Positions 1 through 6,105 of a stretch of DNA of 11,049 nt are shown here, one piece after another. The notes under the pieces are model-generated. The model had not been told where the DNA came from. It worked only from the letters and a program-made list of their open reading frames with translations, and ran no database searches. This DNA comes from Candidatus Methanofastidiosia archaeon. GTDB lineage: Archaea > Methanobacteriota_B > Thermococci > Methanofastidiosales > NM3. Both the position numbers and the translations under genes were made by a program. The stretch covers positions 1 to 11,049 of the forward strand of contig JAHKLV010000081.1 in the NCBI GenBank assembly GCA_020854925.1. Reading direction: 5' to 3'. The number at the start of each line of letters is the position of its first letter. The first letter of the stretch is position 1.

Positions 1-1
1 C

Positions 2-481
2 TCCCATTCTCTTGCGCGGGAGTGCAACGCGCTCTTTCTCTTCTCCGTACAGGAGGAGGTGGGCGTTCGGGGGGCCACCACGGCACTCTTCGGGAGGGAG
101 GATGCACCCGCCCTCTGCATCGATGCGACGCACGCGGGCATGCCGGGCGTTGACGAGCGTCTTACCCGGCCGCTCGGTTCGGGCCCGGTCATAGGCATGG
201 GGCCCGCGGTGGACCCCGGCCTTCACGCACGGCTTGTGCATCTTGCCGGCAGCCTGGGCATCCCGCACACCGTCAAGGCATATCCGGGCCGCATGCCGAC
301 GAACCTTCGTGCCCTGCAGGTGACGGGCAAAGGCATGCGGGGCGCGCTCGCCTCCCTTCCCGCCCGCTACCTCCACACGCCGTGTGAGGTGATGGACCTT
401 AGGGACCTGGATGCGTGCACACGGCTTGCGGGCGCATTTGCCGAATCATTGAGCGAATCCACCGGGGGTGCGGCCGTATGA
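2..481 (+). CDS. M42 family metallo-aminopeptidase (TET type), 5'-truncated by window edge
   Basis: This is the C-terminal half (159 residues visible) of a dinuclear-metal aminopeptidase. M42 enzymes form tetrahedral dodecamers in the cytoplasm that trim N-terminal residues from peptides released by the proteasome. The frame is open from the first bases, so the start lies upstream of the window. Visible signatures are VQEEVGVRGA (catalytic Glu plus metal-ligand Glu, about residues 17-26 of the fragment), CIDATHAGMPG (metal-ligand Asp) and ARYLHTPCEV (metal-ligand His). The family motif with Thr-Asp (TDA) reads PTNLRAL here, so Asn replaces Asp. It is the first of three tandem M42 genes, and its TGA overlaps the next gene's ATG (ATGA). 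Family assignment is secure; substrate preference cannot be read from the fragment. Confidence 0.93.
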   Translation, partial: SHSLARECNALFLFSVQEEVGVRGATTALFGREDAPALCIDATHAGMPGVDERLTRPLGSGPVIGMGPAVDPGLHARLVHLAGSLGIPHTVKAYPGRMPTNLRALQVTGKGMRGALASLPARYLHTPCEVMDLRDLDACTRLAGAFAESLSESTGGAAV

Positions 482-1479
482 AGCGGCTTTTGGAACGCCT
501 CTCCAACGCCCGCGGCGTCTCGGGACGCGAGGGAGAGGTGCGGGAGATCCTGACAGACGAGATAGCTTCCTCCTGCGACCGCCTGAGTACCGACGCGCTG
601 GGCACGCTCTACGCCACCTGTGACGGTGACGGCCCCCGCATCTGCCTCCTTGCCCACATGGACGAGGTGGGCATGATGGTAACGCACGTGGACAAGGACG
701 GCTACGCGTCGTTTTCGCCGGTGGGCGGCATCCGCCCCGGCCTCTTCCCCGGCGCCCGTGTGCTCGTGGGGGACGATGCCGTTCCCGGCGTCATCGGCCA
801 TCAGCCGGTGCACCTGCAGGGAACGGACCAGCGCGAGCGCCCCGTGGATGCGGACGCCCTGCGCATCGACGTGGGCGATGCCGCCGACGCCATCGGCATC
901 GGCGATGTGGCGACCTTCGACACCACCTTCTTCGAGCAGGGGGGCACCTTCTTCGGAAAGGCCTTTGACGACCGTATCGGGTGCGCCTGCCTTGCGTCCC
1001 TGCTAACACAGGGGACCGACGCGGCGCTGACCTGTGTCTTTACCGTGCAGGAGGAGGTGGGCCTGCGGGGCGCGTCCGTGGCCCATGCCCACGTCGACGC
1101 CGCCTACGCCATCGCGTGCGAGGGAACGTTTGCCCTTGACATGCCCGGCATGAAGGACCACGAGCGGATGCCGCTCATGGGAAAAGGCCCCGCCATCACC
1201 CTGGCCGACCGCACGCTCATCGCCGACCAAGGGGTGCTTGCAGCCATCGTCTCTTCCGCCAAGGACGCCGGCATCCCGTACCAGTACAAGCGCCCCTTCC
1301 TGGGAGGGACCGACGCCGGGGCCTTCCACACCGGCGGGGCGGGAACGCCAAGCGCCGTCATCGCCGTGCCCTGCCGCTACATCCACAGCCCGTGCGCACT
1401 CGCCCATCCCGGCGACGTGTCCGCCATGGCCGCGCTTGTCGCCCGGACGGTGGAGCGCCTGGCGGGGGTGCGGGCATGA
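478..1479 (+). CDS. M42 family metallo-aminopeptidase (TET type), second of three
   Basis: This 333-residue protein is full length for the M42 family (glutamyl aminopeptidase/FrvX/endoglucanase-M-like). Metal and catalytic residues by motif are His60 in AHMDEVGMMV, Asp164 in GKAFDDRIG, catalytic Glu192 and ligand Glu193 in VQEEVGLRGA, Glu215 in ACEGTFALDMPG and His303 in CRYIHSP. The residue usually written as Asp in such enzymes (Asp219 in the next gene) is Glu here, a known variant in some M42 subgroups. The ATG at 478 is chosen because it overlaps the previous TGA as ATGA and begins directly with the family N-terminus MKRLLERLSNARGVSG; an in-frame ATG at 415 would run 63 bases into the upstream gene. 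GGGGGTG at 464-470 is a plausible Shine-Dalgarno. The protein is probably cytoplasmic and co-translated with its neighbours, with which it may form a mixed TET particle (inference). Confidence 0.95.
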   Translation: MKRLLERLSNARGVSGREGEVREILTDEIASSCDRLSTDALGTLYATCDGDGPRICLLAHMDEVGMMVTHVDKDGYASFSPVGGIRPGLFPGARVLVGDDAVPGVIGHQPVHLQGTDQRERPVDADALRIDVGDAADAIGIGDVATFDTTFFEQGGTFFGKAFDDRIGCACLASLLTQGTDAALTCVFTVQEEVGLRGASVAHAHVDAAYAIACEGTFALDMPGMKDHERMPLMGKGPAITLADRTLIADQGVLAAIVSSAKDAGIPYQYKRPFLGGTDAGAFHTGGAGTPSAVIAVPCRYIHSPCALAHPGDVSAMAALVARTVERLAGVRA

Positions 1480-2489
1480 GAGACCTGCTCAAGGCGCTGG
1501 CAAACGCCCATGGCACGCCTGGTCATGAGGAAGGCATCGCCCAGCGTGTCGTCCAGGAGCTCGAGGCGGCCGCCATGGTTGTGTCGCGAGACCTTATGGG
1601 AAATGTCATCGCCACGAGGGAGGGGTCGTCGCCCGGGCCCCGCATCATGCTGTGCGCCCACATGGACGAGGTGGGGGGCCTCGTGCGCCATGTGGACAGG
1701 GAGGGTTTCGTGCGATTCGACGCCGCGGGGTCGCACAATCCCCGCGTGCTCGCGGGGTCGCGGGTACTCATCGGCGGAACGGTGCACGGGGTGGTGCAAA
1801 GCGCCAAGGGGCTCGACGAGTCGTCGCTTTCCGTTGACGACCTCTACATCGACATCGGCGCCCGGGACGCGGACGAGGCGGAGCGGGCGGGGGTGCGCAT
1901 CGGCTCGCCCGTGACACGCGTGCCTTCGTTCCAAGGGCTCGTGGGGTCGCGGGTCATGGGCAAGGCGCTTGACAACAGGGCCGGCCTATGCGCGCTCCTC
2001 ACCGCCATGCGCCGCCTCCGCGACTTCCCCGGGACCGTGGTGGCCGTTGCCTCGTGCCAAGAGGAGGTAGGCACCCGCGGCGCACAGATTGCCGCCTATG
2101 CGGTGCGTCCAGACCTTGCCGTTGCCATCGACGTCACCTTCGCACACGACACGCCCCAGCGCAAGAGTGATCGCTTCATCAACACCCGCCTAGGCAAGGG
2201 GCCCGCCCTCACGCTCAAGGACGACGGGTGCATCCTCGGGCAGCGGATGCGGGCGCTCGTGGAGGGCGCGGCGCACGATGCAGGCATAGCCCTCCAGTAC
2301 GACATCTCCCCGGGAAAGACCGATGCGGCGCCCGTGTCGCTGTCGCGCGGCGGTGTGCCCACGGCGGCGCTCCTCGTGCCGCTGCGCTATATGCACGGAG
2401 GGTCGGAGATAGTGGACCTCGATGACGTCTCCTCCCTTGCCGACCTCCTGTGCGCCGTGATACGGCGTGCACCGGCCTACGGGGACTGA
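1476..2489 (+). CDS. M42 family metallo-aminopeptidase (TET type), third of three
   Basis: This 337-residue protein is a full-length M42 peptidase with the complete canonical site: His62 in CAHMDEVGGLV, Asp166 in GKALDNRAG, Glu196/Glu197 in CQEEVGTRGA, Asp219 in AIDVTFAHDTP and His307 in LRYMHGG. The Thr-Asp-Ala motif (GKTDAAP, about 280-286) is intact. The family-typical His-Ser-Pro after the ligand His is His-Gly-Gly here, which may alter the substrate pocket. The start ATG overlaps the upstream TGA (ATGA) and is preceded by GGGGGTG at 1464-1470, so translation is probably coupled to gene two. The protein resembles general TET aminopeptidases more than its upstream sister, which carries Glu at the metal-bridging region. 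The three genes therefore look like diverged paralogues with different specificities (inference). The next gene begins about 50 bases downstream with its own promoter. Confidence 0.95.
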   Translation: MRDLLKALANAHGTPGHEEGIAQRVVQELEAAAMVVSRDLMGNVIATREGSSPGPRIMLCAHMDEVGGLVRHVDREGFVRFDAAGSHNPRVLAGSRVLIGGTVHGVVQSAKGLDESSLSVDDLYIDIGARDADEAERAGVRIGSPVTRVPSFQGLVGSRVMGKALDNRAGLCALLTAMRRLRDFPGTVVAVASCQEEVGTRGAQIAAYAVRPDLAVAIDVTFAHDTPQRKSDRFINTRLGKGPALTLKDDGCILGQRMRALVEGAAHDAGIALQYDISPGKTDAAPVSLSRGGVPTAALLVPLRYMHGGSEIVDLDDVSSLADLLCAVIRRAPAYGD

Positions 2490-2501
2490 GAAGGCCCCAG
2501 C

Positions 2502-2517
2502 GGGAAAACTGTTATAT
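2502..2517 (+). promoter_or_regulatory. Archaeal BRE/TATA promoter for the ModE-like gene
   Basis: The purine-rich GGGAAAACT (2502-2510) is followed by GTTATAT (2511-2517), an AT-rich island in very GC-rich DNA. Archaeal transcription starts about 25 bases downstream of the TATA centre, which gives about position 2540 and coincides with an ATG of the ModE-like gene. This suggests a leaderless transcript. The call rests on composition and spacing only. Confidence 0.6.
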
Positions 2518-2539
2518 GGAGTGCGGCACAATGACACAC

Positions 2540-2866
2540 ATGGAAACACGGCCGAAATGCAAGCTGTGGCTCGAGACACGGGACGGGCGATTCGTCCTTG
2601 GCGAAGGCACGAGCGCCCTGCTACGGTTCATCCGCGAGACGGGCTCGCTTTCGGATGCCGCCAAGGCATGTGACATCTCCTATGCGCACGCGTGGAAAAA
2701 GATTCGGAAAGCGGAAAAGCAGCTCGGCCTCACCCTGGTAGACAGGATACGCGGCGGCACCGGCGGCGGATGCTCGTCCCTCTCCGAGGAGGGTGCGTCG
2801 CTCCTTGACCGCTACGACCGCCTGCGCGCCCGCCTCGACGACGTGCTTGCGCGCAGCAGCGAATAA
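2540..2866 (+). CDS. ModE-like (LysR-type HTH) transcriptional regulator, DNA-binding domain only
   Basis: This 108-residue protein matches the N-terminal winged helix-turn-helix of ModE, the molybdate-responsive regulator. A wing strand region (KLWLETRDGRFVLG, 8-21) precedes the HTH with GSLSDAAKACDISYAHAWK (35-53). The ModE-typical glycine-rich stretch RIRGGTGGGCSSLSEEG (69-85) and a C-terminal helix follow. The C-terminal MOP/TOBE molybdate-binding domain of full ModE is absent, and no molybdate transporter or molybdopterin gene is nearby, so the ligand is unknown. The start at 2540 is preferred because the TATA box at 2511-2517 predicts transcription starting there. In-frame ATGs at 2531 and 2516 are alternatives (3 or 8 extra residues), but the one at 2516 lies within the TATA box. 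The gene precedes the membrane protein at 2898 by 31 bases and probably shares its transcript. It may regulate that gene or itself (inference). Confidence 0.88.
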   Translation: METRPKCKLWLETRDGRFVLGEGTSALLRFIRETGSLSDAAKACDISYAHAWKKIRKAEKQLGLTLVDRIRGGTGGGCSSLSEEGASLLDRYDRLRARLDDVLARSSE

Positions 2867-2897
2867 GAGGCGGCTGTGTCCTCACGGAGACACCCCC

Positions 2898-3566
2898 ATG
2901 ACCCCGCCCTTTGACCCGTCGCTGTACGGCGTCTTTCTCTTTGGGCTTGTGGCAGGCATCTGCCCCTGCAACAGCGTCCTGTGCATAGGGCTTATCGGGT
3001 ACCTCACGCGTGGGGAGGAGCCGCTCCCCTTCGGCAAAGTGTTCACGCTTGTCGTGGCGTTCTGCCTGGGGACGGTGACAATCCTCATCCCCCTGGGCGC
3101 CATCGCCGGATATGTGGGTTCCTACACGCTCCTCTTCAACAGTGCGGTGGCGTGGGGCATCGGCGGCGTGCTCATGATCGTCATGGGGCTGCAGCTCCTT
3201 CACGTATACAAGCCTCCCATCCGCTCCATCTACAACGCCTTCAAGCGGCAGCGGTCCACCACGGTGGCGGGCGTGTTTCTCATCGGGCTCTCCTTTGGCG
3301 CCATAACGGTGGGGAGGGGGGCGCCCATGCTGCTTGTCGTTCTCACCTACATCGCGCTCTACGAGACGCCTGCCCAGGGGCTTGTGACCATGGGCGTCTA
3401 CGCCGTAGGGCTCAGCTTGCCCCTCATCGTCATCGGTTCCGTGGGTGGGACACTGGGCAAGCGCATCAAGGATGCTAGCAGGATGACCGGCGACCAGGCA
3501 GACCGCCTCATCGGTGCAGCCCTTCTTGCCATCGGCGCATACTTCCTCTATCTTGCCGCCTCGTAG
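2898..3566 (+). CDS. DsbD/CcdA-like (cytochrome c biogenesis transmembrane region) membrane protein
   Basis: This 222-residue hydrophobic protein has about six predicted membrane spans (roughly 9-35, 47-69, 74-97, 119-145, 155-180 and 197-220). The first span carries GLVAGICPCNSVLCIG with Cys22, Cys24 and Cys29, resembling the Pro-Cys motif of CcdA/DsbD proteins, which carry reducing equivalents across the membrane to extracytoplasmic thiol proteins. A fourth Cys, Cys56, is in span two. The expected second catalytic Cys, in the repeat beginning SFGAITVGRGAPML, is absent, so a standard two-cysteine shuttle is doubtful. Metal or sulfur-compound transport, as in related UreH/SafE-like membrane domains, is an alternative. 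GGAG at 2886-2889 lies 8 bases before the ATG and supports this start over upstream codons inside the ModE-like gene. No thioredoxin or cytochrome partner is in the window. The stop is only 4 bases from the converging elp3 stop. Confidence 0.8.
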   Translation: MTPPFDPSLYGVFLFGLVAGICPCNSVLCIGLIGYLTRGEEPLPFGKVFTLVVAFCLGTVTILIPLGAIAGYVGSYTLLFNSAVAWGIGGVLMIVMGLQLLHVYKPPIRSIYNAFKRQRSTTVAGVFLIGLSFGAITVGRGAPMLLVVLTYIALYETPAQGLVTMGVYAVGLSLPLIVIGSVGGTLGKRIKDASRMTGDQADRLIGAALLAIGAYFLYLAAS

Positions 3567-3570
3567 GGGG

Positions 3571-5238
3571 CTAGAGGCGCTTGGAAACGTAGGGGCCCTT
3601 CTTCACATACCCGTGGCGCCGATAGTATTCGCGGACCCCGATGCCCGAGATGACAAGCGAAGTAGAGCAGTCGTAGGTTTCCTTGGCGATGCGCTCGGCC
3701 TCTGCCAGGAGCCGCGCGCCGTACCCCTGGTGCTGCCACCATGCAGCGCCCTGGGCGCCGGAGAGCGTGGCCATGGGGCCGTAGACGTGGAGCTCGCGCA
3801 CGAGTGCCGTCGACGGCGTTATCTCCTTGCGGAAGACGTGATTCCCGGGGATGCGCAGCCGCAAAAACCCGATGAGCAGGTCGTGGCGCGTGTCCTCATA
3901 GCTCAAAAAGATCTCCGTGCCCCCCGACGCCTTGTACGTCCGTGAGACGAGACGCACGTCCTCCCTGCTCGGGAGGATGCCGTCCCGGTAGGCTCGAAGT
4001 CCTATCTCCCGGCAGCGGATGCACTGGCATGACACATGGCGGCGCTGCAGCTCCCGTTCGACGAGCTGGCCGACGTTGGAGCTCATGACCCCGGCAGCGA
4101 TGCGCGTGGTAGGGATGTCGCGCTGGATGCGCATGGTCCGCACCCAGGGCGGCATGAGCTCCTTGGCGTCGGCGATAAGGGAGACCGTCTGCTCCGTGGT
4201 GTACGGTTCGTACTCCCCCCGAAGGTACGCATCGTGAAGGGGGGTCCCCGCCATGACGAGGCAGGTGTAGAACTTGACCATGTCGGGTGCATAGGCGGGG
4301 TCGGTGAAAATACGGCGCACCATCCGCAGGTCGCGCTCGGGGTCTGACCCGGGAAGGCCGGGCATGAGATGATAGTTTACCTTGATCCCCTGGTCCTTGA
4401 GAAGCGCCGTCGCCTCCTTCGTGTCGGCGGTGGTGTGGCCGCGGCGCACCCGGGCGTAGATATAGTCGTACACGGTCTGGACGCCGAGCTCCACCCTCGT
4501 GCACCCGTAGGAGAGCATCCGGTCGATGTGCTGGCGGCGGGCCCAGTCGGGGCGGGTCTCAAACGTCATGCCCACGCAGCGATTGCGGCAGCGCTCGTTG
4601 CGGCGCTGCGCTTCCTCGATGAGCAGCGGCCGGCGGGAAAGCACTGCCGCCGCGCGAGCGGGCATCTCGGCGCCGGGCTCGGGAAAGAGGACGGCCTCAA
4701 CGTCTGCCGACGGAACCGTGGGGTCGTACAGATTCATGGCCGAGAGGCATTCCCGGGTGAAGTACTCCTGGTAGTCAAGGTCTTGTGAAGGGAACGTCCC
4801 CCCCATGACGATGAGCTCCAGCTTGTCGGTGGGATGACCGATGGCCTGAAGCTGCTCGATGCGACGGTAGACCTGGAGGAAGGGGTGGTACCGGTTTTGG
4901 ATGGCCCGCATGGCGGCGGGTTCGTACCCCGTGTAGGATTGGGGGACCGAGGCCTCGGGGCCTCCGGGACAAAACACGCACCTGCCGTGAGGGCAGGGGG
5001 CAGGCCGGGACATCACCGCGACGATGGCGACGCCGGACATGGTCCTCACCGGTTTGCGGAGCAGGATGCCCGGTGTGCGGCCAAGGCGCGCGATGATAAG
5101 CGAATTGGGGATAATGCCGCGAAGCCCGTACTTGACGGCCATCTCGCGCTTGAGGCGTGCCAGGTCGTCCCTCGTGGCAACGAGGCCGGCGTCGATGCGC
5201 TCACCTATCTCCTCCACGGCGCGATCGAGCCCTTCCAT
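3571..5238 (-). CDS. elp3: Elp3: tRNA uridine-34 carboxymethyl-forming radical SAM/GNAT enzyme
   Basis: This 555-residue protein has the Elp3 architecture. An N-terminal tRNA-binding region (about 1-75) is followed by a radical SAM core whose iron-sulfur cysteines are Cys82, Cys87 and Cys90 in PCPHGRCVFCPGG. A small cysteine cluster SCQCIRCREIG (Cys404, 406 and 409) is probably the zinc-binding linker. A C-terminal acetyltransferase (GNAT) domain has the acetyl-CoA motif QHQGYGARL (about 502-510) and the family ending YYRRHGYVKKGPYVSKRL. Archaeal Elp3 acts without the eukaryotic Elongator partners, using SAM and acetyl-CoA to build the cm5 group on wobble uridine of tRNA in the cytoplasm. The first ATG lies 4 bases after the stop of the upstream membrane-protein gene, so the two are probably co-transcribed. 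All expected domains are present and no truncation is seen. Confidence 0.96.
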   Translation of the reverse strand: MEGLDRAVEEIGERIDAGLVATRDDLARLKREMAVKYGLRGIIPNSLIIARLGRTPGILLRKPVRTMSGVAIVAVMSRPAPCPHGRCVFCPGGPEASVPQSYTGYEPAAMRAIQNRYHPFLQVYRRIEQLQAIGHPTDKLELIVMGGTFPSQDLDYQEYFTRECLSAMNLYDPTVPSADVEAVLFPEPGAEMPARAAAVLSRRPLLIEEAQRRNERCRNRCVGMTFETRPDWARRQHIDRMLSYGCTRVELGVQTVYDYIYARVRRGHTTADTKEATALLKDQGIKVNYHLMPGLPGSDPERDLRMVRRIFTDPAYAPDMVKFYTCLVMAGTPLHDAYLRGEYEPYTTEQTVSLIADAKELMPPWVRTMRIQRDIPTTRIAAGVMSSNVGQLVERELQRRHVSCQCIRCREIGLRAYRDGILPSREDVRLVSRTYKASGGTEIFLSYEDTRHDLLIGFLRLRIPGNHVFRKEITPSTALVRELHVYGPMATLSGAQGAAWWQHQGYGARLLAEAERIAKETYDCSTSLVISGIGVREYYRRHGYVKKGPYVSKRL

Positions 5239-5242
5239 GCCA

Positions 5243-6004
5243 TCACGCCTTGAGCGAGAGATACGCTATGGTGTTGATGAGCGCGGCGTACGGGATGATG
5301 AACATGAGGACGACGGCGGCAACGACAAAGAGAAAGGCCGGCAGGTAGGTGATGCCCGCCCAGAGGGCCAGGCCGCCGCCCAAGGTGAGAAGCGCCAGGG
5401 GCACGACAAAGACGACGAGCGTGAAGATGGGGTTGCGCAGCGAGGCGATGACGCTGCGCACGACGTTCTTGCCCACAAAGGCGCCGTCGACGACACTCGC
5501 GGAGACCAGGTAGGTGCACAGGTAGCCGATGACAAGCGGGACGATGATGGAAAGGCGCCCGTACGACGAAAGGAGCGAGTACGCCGCCGCCAGGATGACA
5601 AGCGCGGGGATGAGCGCGTGGAAGAATCCCGCCGTCCCCCTCCGTGCGCCGACGTCTATGGAAAGCGAACCCGCCATGAGCCCGTCGCTAACGATGCCCG
5701 AGATGACCGAAAAGGCGTAGAGCATGAGCACGGCGTAGGCCACGAGCGCGGCGATGAAGATATCGTACCAGGTGCCAAGGATATTGTCAAGGGCCTGGTA
5801 GGAGGAGAAGGAATAATACTGCGAGATATCCTCTATGACCAGCGTGGGAAGGGTGGTCACGTAAAAAATCACCGACACGCCCACCAGCAGCAGGGTCGGT
5901 ATGAGCGCAGGCAGGAGGAGCTTTCCAAGGTTCTCCTGGTACACGCTTCCCGAAAGGCCGTATATCTGCGAGATAGAAAGCTTTGACAAGGATATCCCTC
6001 TCAT
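5243..6004 (-). CDS. DUF4013-like integral membrane protein, function unknown
   Basis: This 253-residue protein is dominated by about six hydrophobic segments (roughly 29-50, 82-105, 127-145, 151-175, 192-215 and 220-245). Segments such as SDGLMAGSLSIDVGARRG and FVGKNVVRSVIASLRNPIF resemble the DUF4013 family, which is common in archaeal genomes and has no established function. The match is from memory of the family style and is tentative. No catalytic motif, signal peptide or metal-binding cluster is visible, and the short basic N-terminus suggests a cytoplasmic start. It is the first gene of a two-gene unit with elp3, and TGA and the elp3 ATG are 4 bases apart. A TATA-like element at 6021-6030 lies just upstream and fits a leaderless transcript. 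The link to tRNA modification may be only organisational. Confidence 0.72.
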   Translation of the reverse strand: MRGISLSKLSISQIYGLSGSVYQENLGKLLLPALIPTLLLVGVSVIFYVTTLPTLVIEDISQYYSFSSYQALDNILGTWYDIFIAALVAYAVLMLYAFSVISGIVSDGLMAGSLSIDVGARRGTAGFFHALIPALVILAAAYSLLSSYGRLSIIVPLVIGYLCTYLVSASVVDGAFVGKNVVRSVIASLRNPIFTLVVFVVPLALLTLGGGLALWAGITYLPAFLFVVAAVVLMFIIPYAALINTIAYLSLKA

Positions 6005-6020
6005 AGTACTACCAGCGATG

Positions 6021-6040
6021 TCTTTAAAAGCCTTTTTGAG
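6021..6040 (-). promoter_or_regulatory. TATA/BRE-like promoter for the DUF4013-elp3 unit
   Basis: Read on the minus strand, CTCAAAAAGG (6040-6031) followed by CTTTTAAAGA (6030-6021) forms a BRE-plus-TATA-like element. Its centre is about 22 bases before the ATG at 6004, slightly short of the usual archaeal spacing but compatible with a leaderless or near-leaderless start. It sits in the only AT-rich stretch of this part of the window. Confidence 0.5.
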
Positions 6041-6060
6041 TCATGGTGACCGCCCCCGTG

Positions 6061-6077
6061 ACAATTAAGTATATAAA
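6061..6077 (+). promoter_or_regulatory. TATA/BRE promoter of the nop5-flpA operon
   Basis: ACAATTAAG followed by TATATAAA (6070-6077) is the clearest TATA box in the window. The predicted transcription start, about 25 bases downstream of its centre, is near 6099. That is a few bases before the paired ATGs at 6106 and 6109, so the transcript has almost no leader. The element lies inside the longer open frame that begins at 6043, which argues against using that earlier ATG. Confidence 0.75.
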
Positions 6078-6105
6078 CAAGGCAGATGAAGCGTACGTTG
6101 TTCAC

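Larger units (their letters stand above)
6005..6105. other. Divergent intergenic promoter region
   Basis: This 101-base spacer separates the DUF4013-elp3 and nop5-flpA units. It holds the two back-to-back TATA-like elements (minus 6021-6030, plus 6070-6077) about 45 bases apart. No RNA-gene structure or operator repeat was recognised in it. It is the longest non-coding stretch in the window. Confidence 0.7.

Noticed and set aside
5024..5986. Long plus-strand open frame (320 codons) opposite the DUF4013 and elp3 genes
   Set aside because: It is Asp/Arg/Lys-rich low-complexity translation with no motif, antisense to a convincing membrane protein and Elp3; high GC produces such shadows.
6043..6105. 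Upstream ATG for nop5 at 6043
   Set aside because: It would enclose the TATA box, and the added residues do not resemble a Nop5 N-terminus.
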